Source: Pseudomonas azerbaijanoccidentalis | Lineage (GTDB): Bacteria; Pseudomonadota; Gammaproteobacteria; Pseudomonadales; Pseudomonadaceae | Assembly: GCF_019145495.1 (NCBI RefSeq) | Contig: NZ_JAHSTU010000003.1 | Coordinates: 186,001 to 250,000, forward strand | Reading direction: 5' to 3' | DNA: 64,000 nt | Shown: piece by piece, positions 46,848 through 56,356 of the stretch | How the letters are laid out: each line of letters begins with the position of its first letter | Numbering within the stretch: position 1 is the stretch's first letter | Notes under the pieces: generated by a model | Told to the model about the DNA's origin: nothing | The model's input: only the letters and a program-made list of their open reading frames with translations | The model's database searches: none | Program-made: the position numbers and the translations under genes

Positions 46848-47494
46848 CTGACAACGCCTTCAGCGAAGCCGAACGCGAAGCGATTTATCGCGCCATCGCC
46901 GAACGTCGCGACATGCGCCACTTCAGCGGCGGCACGGTCGAGCCCGAGTTGCTTCGGCGTCTGCTTGAAGCTTCGCACCAGGCACCGAGCGTCGGCCTGA
47001 TGCAGCCCTGGCGTTTCATTCGCATTAGCGATCGCCAATTACGCGGCAGGATCCAGGCGCTGGTGGAAGAAGAACGCATCCGCACCGCCGAAGCCCTCGG
47101 CGAGCGCACCGACGAATTCATGCAGCTCAAGGTCGAAGGTATCAATGATTGTGCCGAGGTGTTGGTGGCGGCGCTGATGGATGACCGCGAGCGGCATATC
47201 TTCGGTCGTCGCACCTTGCCGGAAATGGATTTGGCGTCGTTGTCCTGCGCGATCCAGAACCTCTGGCTGGCGTCCCGTGCCGAAGGATTGGGCATGGGCT
47301 GGGTGTCATTGTTCGAACCGCAAGCCCTCGCGGATTTGCTGGGCCTGCCATCCGGCGCCAAGCCTCTGGCCATTCTGTGCCTGGGACCGGTCAAGGAATT
47401 CTATCCGGCGCCGATGCTGGTGCTCGAAGGCTGGGCGCAGGCGCGTCCGCTGAGCGAATTGTTGTATGAGAATTATTGGGGAGTGAATCAATGA
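46844..47494 (+). CDS. bluB: 5,6-dimethylbenzimidazole synthase
   Basis: The 216-residue nitroreductase-fold enzyme breaks down reduced FMN to make the lower ligand of B12. It has [14 protein letters not shown] near the N-terminus, [16 protein letters not shown] and the [14 protein letters not shown] block that distinguishes BluB from other nitroreductases. The gene overlaps cobB and cbiB by 4 bases each (ATGA). Its presence shows that the cluster supplies its own lower ligand under aerobic conditions. Confidence 0.94.
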   Translation: MTDNAFSEAEREAIYRAIAERRDMRHFSGGTVEPELLRRLLEASHQAPSVGLMQPWRFIRISDRQLRGRIQALVEEERIRTAEALGERTDEFMQLKVEGINDCAEVLVAALMDDRERHIFGRRTLPEMDLASLSCAIQNLWLASRAEGLGMGWVSLFEPQALADLLGLPSGAKPLAILCLGPVKEFYPAPMLVLEGWAQARPLSELLYENYWGVNQ

Positions 47495-48399
47495 GTGTGG
47501 CGTTGTTGAGTGTCGCCGCGGTTGCGCTGGATGCGCTGCTGGGCGAACCCAAACGCTGGCATCCGCTGGTGGCGTTCGGCCGTTTTGCCGAGCGCATCGA
47601 ACAACGTTTCAACGGTGGCGGGCGTGGCTGGCGCAGCCATGGCGTCACCGCGTGGGTCATTGCCGTTTTGCCGCTGACGTTGCTGGCCACGGCATTTTCC
47701 TGGGCGCCTTACGTGGGCTGGGTGGTCGAGATTCTTGCGCTGTATTGCGCCCTCGGTATGCGCAGCCTGGGCGAACATGTCGAGCCGGTGGCGAAAGCCC
47801 TGCGCGGCGGCGACCTTGAAGAAGCCCGTCAACGCGTGAGTTATCTGGTCAGCCGTAAAACCAGTGAACTGGATGAAACCGAAGTCGCCCGTGCCGCCAC
47901 CGAGTCGGTACTGGAAAACGGCAGTGATGCGGTGTTCGCCGCCTTGTTCTGGTTTGCCGTGGCCGGTGCGCCGGGCGTGGTGCTCTACCGTCTGAGTAAC
48001 ACGCTGGATGCGATGTGGGGCTATCGCAACGAACGTTTCGAACGCTTTGGCTGGGCGGCGGCGAAAATCGACGACGTGCTCAATTACATTCCTGCGCGAC
48101 TGGTGGCGTTGACCTACGCGCTGCTGGGCAAAACCCGCCTGGCGCTGAAATGCTGGCGCACCCAGGGCCCGACCTGGGACAGTCCGAATGCGGGTCCGGT
48201 GATGGCCGCAGGCGCCGGTGCATTGGGTGTCGAATTGGGCGGGCCGGCGATTTATCACGGCGAACTGCATGAACGTCCGCAACTGGGCGAAGGAGTGCCG
48301 GCAGATGCCGACTCCATTGATCGGGGCTGGCAATTGGTCCAGCGCGGGGTATGGTTGTGGCTGCTGATTCTCTGCGTGGGGGCTGAATTTTATGCTTGA
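47491..48399 (+). CDS. cbiB: Adenosylcobinamide-phosphate synthase
   Basis: The 302-residue membrane protein joins aminopropanol phosphate to adenosylcobyric acid. It has [20 protein letters not shown] at the N-terminus, the STxxAT-like [19 protein letters not shown], and [19 protein letters not shown]. About four membrane helices are visible. Known as CbiB, or CobD in older Pseudomonas naming. Starts overlap bluB and the next gene. Confidence 0.95.
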   Translation: MSVALLSVAAVALDALLGEPKRWHPLVAFGRFAERIEQRFNGGGRGWRSHGVTAWVIAVLPLTLLATAFSWAPYVGWVVEILALYCALGMRSLGEHVEPVAKALRGGDLEEARQRVSYLVSRKTSELDETEVARAATESVLENGSDAVFAALFWFAVAGAPGVVLYRLSNTLDAMWGYRNERFERFGWAAAKIDDVLNYIPARLVALTYALLGKTRLALKCWRTQGPTWDSPNAGPVMAAGAGALGVELGGPAIYHGELHERPQLGEGVPADADSIDRGWQLVQRGVWLWLLILCVGAEFYA

Positions 48400-49384
48400 G
48401 CACGGTGGACGCTTGCGCAAGGCCGCGCTCGAATACGGCATCGAGGAAGCCGATTGGCTGGACCTGTCCAGCGGTCTAGCGCCTTGGCCATTTCCAGTAC
48501 CGGAGATCCCGATGCGCGCCTGGGCGCGGTTGCCGGAAACCGATGACGGCCTCGAGCAGGCTGCTTGCGATTATTACGGCACTTTACAGGCGCTGCCGGT
48601 GGCCGGTTCGCAAATGGCCATCCAATTGCTGCCGCGCTTGCGCCGGGCCGGCAAGGTGGGCGTGCTGTCGCCGTGTTATGCCGAACATGCCGAGGCCTGG
48701 CGTCGCAATGGGTACATCGTGCGTGAAGTGCTGGAGCAGGAAGTCGACTTTTTTGTCGACAGTCTCGACGTGCTGGTGGTGGTCAATCCGAACAACCCGA
48801 CCGGCCTTAACTTGGCGCCCGCGCGGTTGCTGGACTGGCATGCGCGATTGGCGCAGCGCGGTGGCTGGCTGGTGGTGGACGAAGCGTTCATGGACAACAC
48901 GCCGCACTTGAGCGTGGCGCCGTTTGCCCATCAGGTCGGCCTGATCGTGCTGCGATCGTTCGGCAAGTTTTTCGGTCTGGCCGGGGTGCGCTTGGGCTTC
49001 GTGCTGGCCGAGCGCAAATTGCTCAAGTTGCTCGCCGAGCAGGTTGGACCGTGGGCCGTCAGTGGCCCGACCCGGGTACTGGGCCAGGCGTGCCTGCGCG
49101 ATACCGAAGGGCAAACGCAGCAACGAATACGCACCGATGAGGCCAGCGAGCGGCTGGCGGCGGTGCTCGAACAGTACGGCTTCAAGCCCCAGGGCGGCTG
49201 TGCTTTGTTCCAGTGGCTGATTACAGATCGTGCCGAAGAACTCCACGAATTCATGGCTCGGCGCGGCATTCTGCTGCGCTTGTTCACCCACAACAGTAGC
49301 CTGCGTTTTGGCTTGCCGGCAGACGACGCCGATTGGGCGCGTCTCGAAGCCGCACTCGATGCTTTCGCCAAGGAACACCCATGA
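48392..49384 (+). CDS. cobD: Threonine-phosphate decarboxylase
   Basis: The 330-residue PLP enzyme converts L-threonine phosphate to aminopropanol phosphate. It has the aminotransferase-I fold with [21 protein letters not shown] and the PLP lysine in [17 protein letters not shown]. It overlaps cbiB by 8 bases and cobQ by 4. It is called cobC in older Pseudomonas annotation; cobD is the Salmonella name. Confidence 0.94.
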   Translation: MLEHGGRLRKAALEYGIEEADWLDLSSGLAPWPFPVPEIPMRAWARLPETDDGLEQAACDYYGTLQALPVAGSQMAIQLLPRLRRAGKVGVLSPCYAEHAEAWRRNGYIVREVLEQEVDFFVDSLDVLVVVNPNNPTGLNLAPARLLDWHARLAQRGGWLVVDEAFMDNTPHLSVAPFAHQVGLIVLRSFGKFFGLAGVRLGFVLAERKLLKLLAEQVGPWAVSGPTRVLGQACLRDTEGQTQQRIRTDEASERLAAVLEQYGFKPQGGCALFQWLITDRAEELHEFMARRGILLRLFTHNSSLRFGLPADDADWARLEAALDAFAKEHP

Positions 49385-50832
49385 CCACGTTGATGGTGCA
49401 GGGCACCACCTCCGATGCCGGTAAAAGTACGCTGGTGACGGCGCTGTGCCGCTGGGTCACGCGTCAGGGTGTGAGCGTGGTGCCATTCAAGCCGCAGAAC
49501 ATGGCGCTTAACAGCGCGGTAACCGCCGACGGTGGCGAGATCGGTCGCGCACAAGCGGTGCAGGCTCAGGCCGCCTATCTCGAACCCCACACCGACATGA
49601 ACCCGGTGCTGCTCAAGCCCAACAGTGACACCGGTGCTCAGGTGATCATCCACGGTCGTGCCGTCACCACGATGAACGCCGTGGCGTATCACGATTACAA
49701 AACCATCGCGATGCAGGCGGTACTGGCCTCGCACCAACGGTTGAGCGCGGCGTATCCGGTGGTGATGGTCGAGGGTGCGGGCTCGCCGGCCGAGATCAAT
49801 CTGCGTGCCGGCGACATCGCCAACATGGGCTTCGCCGAAGCGGTGGATTGCCCGGTAGTGCTGATTGCCGACATCAATCGTGGTGGAGTTTTCGCGCATC
49901 TGGTGGGCACACTGGAACTGCTGTCGCCGAGCGAGCAGGCGCGGGTCAAAGGCTTCATCATCAATCGTTTTCGTGGCGACATCGCCTTGTTGCAACCCGG
50001 TCTCGACTGGTTGGAACAGCGCACCGGCAAACCGGTGATCGGCGTCCTGCCTTATGTGATGGACCTGCATCTGGAAGCCGAAGACGGAATCGACCAGCGC
50101 CAGACCACTAAGGCTGAGCAAGTCTTGAAGGTCGTGGTGCCGGTGCTGCCGCGCATCAGCAACCACACCGATTTCGATCCGCTGCGCCTGCACCCGCAAG
50201 TCGATTTGCAATTCATCGGTCCCGGTCAGGTGATTCCGCCGGCCGACCTGATCATTTTGCCCGGCTCGAAAAGTGTGCGCAGCGACCTCGCGTATCTGCG
50301 GGCCAACGGCTGGGAAACCGCGATCGCCCGACATTTGCGCTATGGCGGAAAAGTGTTGGGCATTTGCGGTGGCCTGCAAATGCTCGGCGAGCAGGTACAC
50401 GACCCATTCGGCCTGGAAGGTGCGCCAGGCTCCAGCGCCGGTCTGAGCTTGCTGGCGTTTGAAACGCAGCTTGAGCAGGACAAGCAACTGCGCAATGTGC
50501 GCGGACGTCTGGCGCTGGAGAATGCTGAAGTCGTCGGCTATGAAATCCATGCGGGCGTGACCACCGGGCCGGCACTGGAAAACGCCGCGGTGCAACTCGA
50601 TGACGGTCGTTGCGACGGTGCGCAGAGCCGTGATGGGCAGATTTTCGGGACCTACCTGCATGGCTTGTTCGAATCACCAGCGGCGTGCAGCGCGGTGTTG
50701 CGCTGGGCGGGTTTGCAGGCTGTGCAGGATGTGGATTACCACGGATTGCGCGAGCGCGATATCGAGCGGCTGGCGGATTTGGTGGAGAAGCATCTGGATA
50801 CCGGGTTGTTGCGTGAGCTCTGTGGGATTTAA
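49381..50832 (+). CDS. cobQ: Cobyric acid synthase
   Basis: The 483-residue amidotransferase adds the b, d, e and g amides. It has [20 protein letters not shown] at the N-terminus, [23 protein letters not shown], and the glutaminase Cys in [12 protein letters not shown] with the His in GTYLHGLFE. The ATG at 49381 overlaps the upstream stop. A 36-base gap follows, the longest inside the cob operon. Confidence 0.97.
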   Translation: MTTLMVQGTTSDAGKSTLVTALCRWVTRQGVSVVPFKPQNMALNSAVTADGGEIGRAQAVQAQAAYLEPHTDMNPVLLKPNSDTGAQVIIHGRAVTTMNAVAYHDYKTIAMQAVLASHQRLSAAYPVVMVEGAGSPAEINLRAGDIANMGFAEAVDCPVVLIADINRGGVFAHLVGTLELLSPSEQARVKGFIINRFRGDIALLQPGLDWLEQRTGKPVIGVLPYVMDLHLEAEDGIDQRQTTKAEQVLKVVVPVLPRISNHTDFDPLRLHPQVDLQFIGPGQVIPPADLIILPGSKSVRSDLAYLRANGWETAIARHLRYGGKVLGICGGLQMLGEQVHDPFGLEGAPGSSAGLSLLAFETQLEQDKQLRNVRGRLALENAEVVGYEIHAGVTTGPALENAAVQLDDGRCDGAQSRDGQIFGTYLHGLFESPAACSAVLRWAGLQAVQDVDYHGLRERDIERLADLVEKHLDTGLLRELCGI

Positions 50833-50868
50833 GCCGGCTGTCTCACCAAAGATTCTAAGGATTGAACC

Positions 50869-51390
50869 ATGCTCCAACTAATCCTCGGCGGCGCCCGCTC
50901 CGGCAAAAGCCGCCTGGCCGAAAAACTGGCGACTGACAGTCAACTGTCGGTCACCTACATCGCCACCAGCCAGCCTCTGGATGGTGAAATGAACGCACGG
51001 GTCGCCCATCACCGCGCCCGTCGCCCGGCCGAATGGGCACTCATTGAAGAACCGCTGCAACTGGCCCGCGTCCTGCGTGAAAACGCCCACGCCGATCATT
51101 GCCTGCTGGTGGATTGCCTGACGTTGTGGCTGACCAACCTGCTGATGCTCGACGATGCCCGACGCTTGAACGCGGAACGCGATGCCTTGCTCGATTGCCT
51201 GGCATCGCTGCCGGGTGAAATCATTTTTGTCAGCAACGAGACCGGAATGGGTGTCGTGCCGCTGGGCGAATTGACTCGCCGCTATGTCGATGAAGCCGGT
51301 TGGCTGCATCAAGCTCTGGCCGAGCGGTGTCAGCGAGTCGTCCTGACCGTTGCCGGCCTGCCCCTGACTCTGAAAGGACCTGCGTTATGA
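50869..51390 (+). CDS. cobU: Bifunctional adenosylcobinamide kinase / guanylyltransferase
   Basis: The 173-residue enzyme phosphorylates adenosylcobinamide and attaches GMP. It has the P-loop GGARSGKS (residues 7-14), [29 protein letters not shown] and [12 protein letters not shown], all CobU/CobP signatures. It overlaps cobT by 4 bases. It is named cobP in other Pseudomonas annotation. Confidence 0.96.
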   Translation: MLQLILGGARSGKSRLAEKLATDSQLSVTYIATSQPLDGEMNARVAHHRARRPAEWALIEEPLQLARVLRENAHADHCLLVDCLTLWLTNLLMLDDARRLNAERDALLDCLASLPGEIIFVSNETGMGVVPLGELTRRYVDEAGWLHQALAERCQRVVLTVAGLPLTLKGPAL

Positions 51391-52442
51391 CTCCATCCTG
51401 GTGGCTGGCCCCGTGCAAACCCATCGATGCCCACGCGCTCGAACAGGCGCAAGCCCGGCAACAGCAACTGACCAAACCGGCCGGTTCCCTGGGGCAACTC
51501 GAGACGGTGGCGGTGCAACTGGCCGGGCTGCAAGGGCGGATCAAGCCAAGCCTGGATCATCTGTGGATCGCAATTTTTGCCGGTGACCATGGCGTGGTCG
51601 CCGAAGGGGTGTCGGCGTTTCCCCAAGAAGTCACCGGCCAAATGTTGCACAACTTTGTCAACGGCGGTGCCGCGATCAGCGTGTTGGCGCGGCAGTTGGG
51701 CGCCTCCCTGGAAGTGGTCGATCTCGGCACCGTAACACCGTCATTGAACCTGCCGGGCGTGCGTCATCTGAACATCGGCCCGGGCACGGCGAACTTCGTT
51801 CAGGGCCCGGCGATGACTCAGGCGCAAGGCGAACTCGCTTTGCAGGCGGGTCGTGACAGTGTGTTGCGGGCGATCGTTTCCGGCGCGCAGTTGTTTATCG
51901 GTGGCGAGATGGGCATCGGCAACACCACCGCCGCCAGCGCGTTGGCGTGTGCCTTGCTGGATTGCCCGGTGATGCACATGACCGGGCCGGGCACCGGGTT
52001 GAATGCAGCAGGTGTCAGCCACAAGATTCAGGTAATCGAAAAGGCGCTGGCCGTGCACGCCGATCAGCGTGGCGATGCCTTGCGTACACTGTTCAACCTT
52101 GGCGGTTTTGAAATTGCGGCGCTGGTGGGTGCTTATCTCGCGTGCGCGCAGGAAGGTGTCGCGGTGCTGGTGGACGGTTTCATTTGCAGCGTCGCGGCTT
52201 TGGTTGCGGTGCGCTTGAACGCCGATTGCCGTCAGTGGCTGTTGTTCGGCCATCGCGGTGCCGAGCCGGGCCATCGCCACGTACTGGAAACCCTCAACGC
52301 CGAACCGTTGCTCGACCTCGGGCTGCGTTTAGGCGAGGGCAGCGGTGCCGCGTTGGCTTTGCCGTTGCTGCGTCTGGCGTGTGATCTGCATGGCCAGATG
52401 GCGACCTTTGCCGAAGCGGCGGTAGCGGATCGTCCGGTATGA
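51387..52442 (+). CDS. cobT: Nicotinate-nucleotide-dimethylbenzimidazole phosphoribosyltransferase
   Basis: The 351-residue enzyme makes alpha-ribazole phosphate from the BluB product. It has [36 protein letters not shown], and [16 protein letters not shown]; the catalytic Glu near the C-terminus lies in [15 protein letters not shown]. The ATG at 51387 overlaps cobU, and the stop overlaps the phosphatase gene. Confidence 0.97.
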   Translation: MTPSWWLAPCKPIDAHALEQAQARQQQLTKPAGSLGQLETVAVQLAGLQGRIKPSLDHLWIAIFAGDHGVVAEGVSAFPQEVTGQMLHNFVNGGAAISVLARQLGASLEVVDLGTVTPSLNLPGVRHLNIGPGTANFVQGPAMTQAQGELALQAGRDSVLRAIVSGAQLFIGGEMGIGNTTAASALACALLDCPVMHMTGPGTGLNAAGVSHKIQVIEKALAVHADQRGDALRTLFNLGGFEIAALVGAYLACAQEGVAVLVDGFICSVAALVAVRLNADCRQWLLFGHRGAEPGHRHVLETLNAEPLLDLGLRLGEGSGAALALPLLRLACDLHGQMATFAEAAVADRPV

Positions 52443-53014
52443 CATTGCGCCTGGATCTGTTGCGTCACGGTGAAACCGAACTGGGCGGTGGCTTGCGCGG
52501 CAGTCTCGACGATGCGCTGACCGAGAAAGGCTGGGCGCAGATGCGTGCGGCAGTGATTGAGCAGGGACCTTGGGACCGTCTGATCAGTTCGCCGTTGCAG
52601 CGTTGTGCGCGGTTCGCCGAAGAACTCGGTGGGCAATTGGGTTTGCCGGTGGCGCTGGAAAAAGATCTGCAAGAACTGCACTTCGGCGCATGGGAAGGGC
52701 AGAGCGCTGCCCAATTAATGGAAACCGATGAACAAGCCTTGGGTTTGTTCTGGGCCGACCCCTATTCATTTACCCCGCCTGACGGTGAGCCGGTGACCGA
52801 TTTTTCCGCTCGGGTGCTTGGCGCAGTGGCGAGGTTGCAGTCGGCGTACACAGGCGAGCGAGTGTTGTTGATCAGCCATGGTGGCGTCATGCGTTTGTTG
52901 CTGGCGCAGGCCCGAGGATTGCCCCGTGAGCAACTGCTGAACGTCGAAGTCGGCCATGGCGCGCTGTTCTCGCTGTCGGTCGACACTGACGGATTATTAA
53001 GGGAAGTGAGCTGA
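52439..53014 (+). CDS. cobC: Alpha-ribazole phosphatase family protein (histidine phosphatase)
   Basis: The 191-residue phosphoglycerate-mutase-like protein has the catalytic [15 protein letters not shown], the [15 protein letters not shown] segment, [12 protein letters not shown] and the second His in [12 protein letters not shown]. By position in the cob operon it probably removes the 5'-phosphate from alpha-ribazole or from adenosylcobalamin phosphate. The name follows Salmonella usage. Confidence 0.9.
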   Translation: MTLRLDLLRHGETELGGGLRGSLDDALTEKGWAQMRAAVIEQGPWDRLISSPLQRCARFAEELGGQLGLPVALEKDLQELHFGAWEGQSAAQLMETDEQALGLFWADPYSFTPPDGEPVTDFSARVLGAVARLQSAYTGERVLLISHGGVMRLLLAQARGLPREQLLNVEVGHGALFSLSVDTDGLLREVS

Positions 53015-53016
53015 AC

Positions 53017-53748
53017 ATGTTGCCGTTCTGGATCGCCCTGCAGTTCTTGAGCAGCCTGCCGGTTCGTCTGCCGGGCATGCCGGCACCCCAGGAGCTGGGG
53101 CGCTCGCTGCTGTGCTATCCGCTGGTGGGGTTGTTGTTTGGCATTATCTTGTGGGGGTTGAACTGGCTGTTGCTGGGGACGCCTCTGTTGCTGCATGCCG
53201 CACTGTTATTGACGGGTTGGGTCTTGCTCAGCGGTGCACTGCACCTGGATGGGCTGGCCGATAGCGCCGATGCGTGGCTGGGTGGTTTTGGTGATCGCGA
53301 GCGGACGCTGACGATCATGAAGGATCCACGCAGCGGACCGATCGCGGTCGTCACGCTGGTGCTGGTGTTGCTGCTGAAATTCGTCGCTCTTGTTGCACTG
53401 ATCGAACAGCAACAGGCACTGATGCTGATCATCGTTCCCTTGATCGGCCGCAGTGCGTTGCTGGGGTTGTTCCTGACCACGCCGTATGTGCGCGCCGGTG
53501 GTTTGGGGCAGGCGCTGGCTGATCACCTTCCGCGTTCAGCGGGCAAGCAGGTGTTGGCGATCAGTGCCGTGGTGTGTGTTTTGATTGCAGGTGTCGGTGG
53601 TGTTGTGGCGCTGGTGGTGGCGGTTGCCGGGTTTGTCTGGCTGCGGCAGGTGATGCTGCGGCGTCTTGGCGGGACGACCGGCGACACGGCCGGGGCGTTG
53701 CTCGAATTGCTGGAAGTTGCGATGCTTGTGGGCTTGGCACTGGTTTGA
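53017..53748 (+). CDS. cobS: Adenosylcobinamide-GDP ribazoletransferase (cobalamin synthase)
   Basis: The 243-residue membrane enzyme joins the nucleotide loop to adenosylcobinamide-GDP, the last step of the pathway. It has LQFLSSLPVRLPG at the N-terminus, the metal-binding HLDGLADSADAWLGG, RTLTIMKDPRSGPIAV, and the C-terminal LGGTTGDTAGALLEL. It starts 2 bases after the phosphatase gene and ends the cob operon. I see no strong terminator before the marR gene, 93 bases away. Confidence 0.96.
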   Translation: MLPFWIALQFLSSLPVRLPGMPAPQELGRSLLCYPLVGLLFGIILWGLNWLLLGTPLLLHAALLLTGWVLLSGALHLDGLADSADAWLGGFGDRERTLTIMKDPRSGPIAVVTLVLVLLLKFVALVALIEQQQALMLIIVPLIGRSALLGLFLTTPYVRAGGLGQALADHLPRSAGKQVLAISAVVCVLIAGVGGVVALVVAVAGFVWLRQVMLRRLGGTTGDTAGALLELLEVAMLVGLALV

Positions 53749-53822
53749 TTGTTTTTGCGCTGGCGGTTCCGGCGTTATCGCGAGCAGGCCCCGAAGCTCA
53801 GGAAACTTGATTTAACACACTC

Positions 53823-53838
53823 GCGGGTATATACACGC
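53823..53838. promoter_or_regulatory. Operator-like palindrome upstream of marR
   Basis: GCGGGTATATACACGC is a 16-base palindrome with one mismatch, ending 3 bases before the marR start codon. It is nearly identical to the perfect copy at 54268-54283, so it is probably the binding site of this MarR protein. Confidence 0.7.
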
Positions 53839-53841
53839 ACC

Positions 53842-54246
53842 ATGCTCGATTCCCAATGTTTATGCATCAACCTGCGTCGCGCCGCCCGTGGCGTCAGCAG
53901 GCATTACGACGGCGCTCTCGATGGCTTCGGGATCAACGTTGCGCAGTATTCTTTGCTGTGCAATCTGCAGCGGCTGGATCAACCCAGCATTTCCACCCTC
54001 GCCGAGGCGATGGGGCTGGACCGAAGCACACTGGGGCGCAATCTGCGCGTGCTGGAAGGCGAAGGGCTGGTGATGCTGGTTGAGGGCGAGGACATGCGCA
54101 ACCGCATCGTCAGGCTGACCGAAGCCGGTGCCGAGCGTCTGAAGGCTGCCCTGCCGGCCTGGGAAGCGGCGCAACAGCGATTGGTTGATCGCCTGGGCGC
54201 TGAAAAGCGTGAAACGTTATTGAAGTTGCTGGACGAACTGGCTTGA
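53842..54246 (+). CDS. MarR family transcriptional regulator
   Basis: The 134-residue winged-helix protein has SISTLAEAMGLDRSTLGRNL as the recognition region (about residues 49-68) and the wing LVEGEDMRNRIVRLTEAG. Cys6 and Cys8 lie at the N-terminus and a third Cys at residue 40, which could give redox sensing, although this is inference. The ATG at 53842 lies just after the operator, so the transcript leader is short and repression of its own gene is likely. It controls the downstream MFS gene, judged by the shared operator. Confidence 0.9.
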   Translation: MLDSQCLCINLRRAARGVSRHYDGALDGFGINVAQYSLLCNLQRLDQPSISTLAEAMGLDRSTLGRNLRVLEGEGLVMLVEGEDMRNRIVRLTEAGAERLKAALPAWEAAQQRLVDRLGAEKRETLLKLLDELA

Positions 54247-54267
54247 TGCCGGTTTGTTCGATCTTAA

Positions 54268-54283
54268 GCGGGTATATACCCGC
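54268..54283. promoter_or_regulatory. Operator-like palindrome upstream of the MFS gene
   Basis: GCGGGTATATACCCGC is a perfect 16-base palindrome between the marR stop and the MFS start. With the copy at 53823 it forms a pair that marks both genes as one regulon. Confidence 0.75.
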
Positions 54284-54298
54284 GACCGGAGAACAAGA

Positions 54299-55507
54299 AT
54301 GACATCGATGTGGCGTACATGCGGTTGGGTTCTGCTGGGGAGTGCGCTGATCCTTGCGTTGTCTCTGGGGGTACGACATGGCTTTGGGCTGTTCCTGGCG
54401 CCGATGAGTGCTGAGTTCGGCTGGGGGCGTGAGGTGTTCGCCTTTGCCATCGCCTTGCAAAACCTGATCTGGGGGCTGGCACAGCCGTTCACCGGCGCGT
54501 TGGCCGACCGCTTCGGCGCAGCCAAAGTGGTGCTGATCGGTGGCGTCCTGTACGCCGTGGGCCTGGTGTTCATGGGCTTGTCGGACTCGGCGATGACGTT
54601 GTCATTGAGTGCCGGCCTGTTGATCGGCATCGGCCTGTCGGGGACGTCTTTTTCGGTGATTCTGGGCGTGGTTGGTCGGGCTGTCCCGGCGGAGAAACGC
54701 AGCATGGGCATGGGCATCGCCAGTGCTGCCGGTTCGTTCGGCCAGTTCGCCATGCTGCCGGGTACGCTTGGGTTGATTGGCTGGCTCGGCTGGTCTGCGG
54801 CGCTATTGGCGTTGGGGCTGTTGGTGGCGCTGATCGTGCCGCTGGTGAGCATGCTCAAAGACAAGCCGTTGCCGGTGCTCGGCCACGAACAAACCCTCTC
54901 TGAGGCACTGCGCGAGGCTTGCTCTCACTCGGGATTCTGGCTGCTGGCCTTCGGTTTTTTTGTTTGCGGTTTTCAAGTGGTGTTCATCGGCGTGCATTTG
55001 CCGGCCTACCTGGTCGATCAGCATTTGCCTGCCACCGTCGGTACAACGGTGCTGGCGCTGATTGGCTTGTTCAACATCTTCGGCACCTACACCGCCGGCT
55101 GGCTCGGCGGGCGCATGTCCAAGCCGCGCTTGCTCACCGGTCTGTACCTGTTGCGGGCGGTGGTGATCGGGCTGTTCCTGTGGGCACCGGTGACAACGAC
55201 CACGGCGTACCTGTTCGGCATGGCGATGGGCTTCCTGTGGTTGTCGACGGTGCCGTTGACCAACGGTACGGTTGCGACCTTGTTCGGTGTTAGAAACCTG
55301 TCCATGCTCGGTGGGATTGTTTTCCTGTTCCACCAGCTCGGCTCGTTCCTTGGCGGCTGGTTGGGCGGGGTGGTGTATGACCGGACCGGGAGCTATGACT
55401 TGATTTGGCAGGTAGCGATTCTCTTGAGCCTCTTGGCTGCTGCGTTGAACTGGCCGGTGCGTGAGCGTCCGGTCGCGCGCCTGCAAACGCAGATGAGCGC
55501 GACATGA
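54299..55507 (+). CDS. Major facilitator superfamily transporter
   Basis: The 402-residue protein has twelve predicted helices and the MFS loop motif GALADRFGAAKVVLIGG between helices 2 and 3. Helix 1 contains LGVRHGFGLFLAPMSAEFGW, typical of the OFA/oxalate-formate-like branch. The ATG at 54299 follows GGAGAACAAGA. Its substrate is unknown; under MarR control it could be an efflux pump. Its TGA overlaps the start of a 40-codon gene. Confidence 0.92.
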   Translation: MTSMWRTCGWVLLGSALILALSLGVRHGFGLFLAPMSAEFGWGREVFAFAIALQNLIWGLAQPFTGALADRFGAAKVVLIGGVLYAVGLVFMGLSDSAMTLSLSAGLLIGIGLSGTSFSVILGVVGRAVPAEKRSMGMGIASAAGSFGQFAMLPGTLGLIGWLGWSAALLALGLLVALIVPLVSMLKDKPLPVLGHEQTLSEALREACSHSGFWLLAFGFFVCGFQVVFIGVHLPAYLVDQHLPATVGTTVLALIGLFNIFGTYTAGWLGGRMSKPRLLTGLYLLRAVVIGLFLWAPVTTTTAYLFGMAMGFLWLSTVPLTNGTVATLFGVRNLSMLGGIVFLFHQLGSFLGGWLGGVVYDRTGSYDLIWQVAILLSLLAAALNWPVRERPVARLQTQMSAT

Positions 55508-55626
55508 GCAGCCTCTGGCCGCGCATCGCCGTTCTTGCCGTCTGCGCGGTGTTGCTCGCGGCGGCCTGGTGGGGCTGGCATCAGGGTGGACTGGCGTTGA
55601 TGCAGTTGGGCATGGGGGCTTGTTAG
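55504..55626 (+). CDS. 40-residue single-pass membrane peptide
   Basis: An ATG overlaps the MFS stop (ATGA) and opens a 40-codon frame to a TAG at 55624-55626. The product begins MSSLWPRIAVLAVCAVLLAA, continues AWWGWHQGG and ends LMQLGMGAC. It is one hydrophobic helix with a basic residue before it. The 4-base overlap, as seen in other operons here, suggests real translation. It could be a small accessory subunit of the transporter. Confidence 0.6.
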   Translation: MSSLWPRIAVLAVCAVLLAAAWWGWHQGGLALMQLGMGAC

Positions 55627-55697
55627 CAGGAAGCTTGCTAGCGGGACGCCAGGGCGAGTAACTTCGATCTCACACGTTCACTCAAGGAAGCACCGAT

Positions 55698-56267
55698 ATG
55701 CTGATGCGCTGGCTGGCAGTTCCCGCGTTACTGGTAGCGTTTACCGGATTGGCTCAAGCGGCAGAGTGCCCGGCGCTGTTGCAGGGTTCACTGCCCAAGC
55801 TGCGCGCCAATGAATCCATCGACCTGTGCCAGCGCTTCGCCGGCAAGCCGCTGGTGGTGGTCAATACCGCGAGCTTCTGTGGCTTCGCGCCGCAGTTCAA
55901 AAGCCTTGAGGCGCTCAATCAGCGGTACAAGGGGCAGGGGCTGGAAGTGATCGGCGTGCCGTCCAATGACTTCAAGCAGGAGTCCAAGGACGGTGCCGAG
56001 ACCGCCAAGGTCTGCTACGTGAACTACGGCGTGACGTTCACCATGACCGAGCCGCAGAAAGTCCGCGGTGACGATGCCACAAACCTGTTCAAGGTGCTCG
56101 CCAAGCAGTCGAAAAACGCCCCGAAGTGGAATTTCTACAAATACGTGGTCGATCGTCAGGGCAAGGTAATCGCCAGCTTCTCCAGCCTGACCAAACCTGA
56201 TGATCCCGAATTCATCGCGGCAGTGGAAAAGGCCCTGGCTTCACCACCATTGGCCTCCGCGCCCTGA
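55698..56267 (+). CDS. Exported glutathione peroxidase
   Basis: The 189-residue protein has a signal peptide (residues 1-21, ending LAQA), so it is periplasmic, unlike the usual cytosolic enzyme. The peroxidatic Cys61 lies in [16 protein letters not shown], and the later [14 protein letters not shown] holds the family Trp and Asn. The usual GFPCNQF block reads GVPSNDF, so the second Cys of thioredoxin-type members is lost there; Cys108 is another candidate. It would reduce hydroperoxides with a thiol donor. A terminator follows. Confidence 0.88.
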   Translation: MLMRWLAVPALLVAFTGLAQAAECPALLQGSLPKLRANESIDLCQRFAGKPLVVVNTASFCGFAPQFKSLEALNQRYKGQGLEVIGVPSNDFKQESKDGAETAKVCYVNYGVTFTMTEPQKVRGDDATNLFKVLAKQSKNAPKWNFYKYVVDRQGKVIASFSSLTKPDDPEFIAAVEKALASPPLASAP

Positions 56268-56277
56268 TCGACGCCCA

Positions 56278-56318
56278 ATAAAAAGCCCCGCCTCTGTGCA
56301 AGAGAGCGGGGCTTTTTT
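56278..56318. terminator. Bidirectional terminator, gpx / fadL
   Basis: AAAAGCCCCGC and GCGGGGCTTTTTT form an 11-bp stem around a loop that can pair further (CTCTGTGCAAGAG). It lies between two convergent genes. Confidence 0.9.
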
Positions 56319-56356
56319 GATACAGCCGGCGAGTGGTTCAGGCTCGCCGTGAATCA

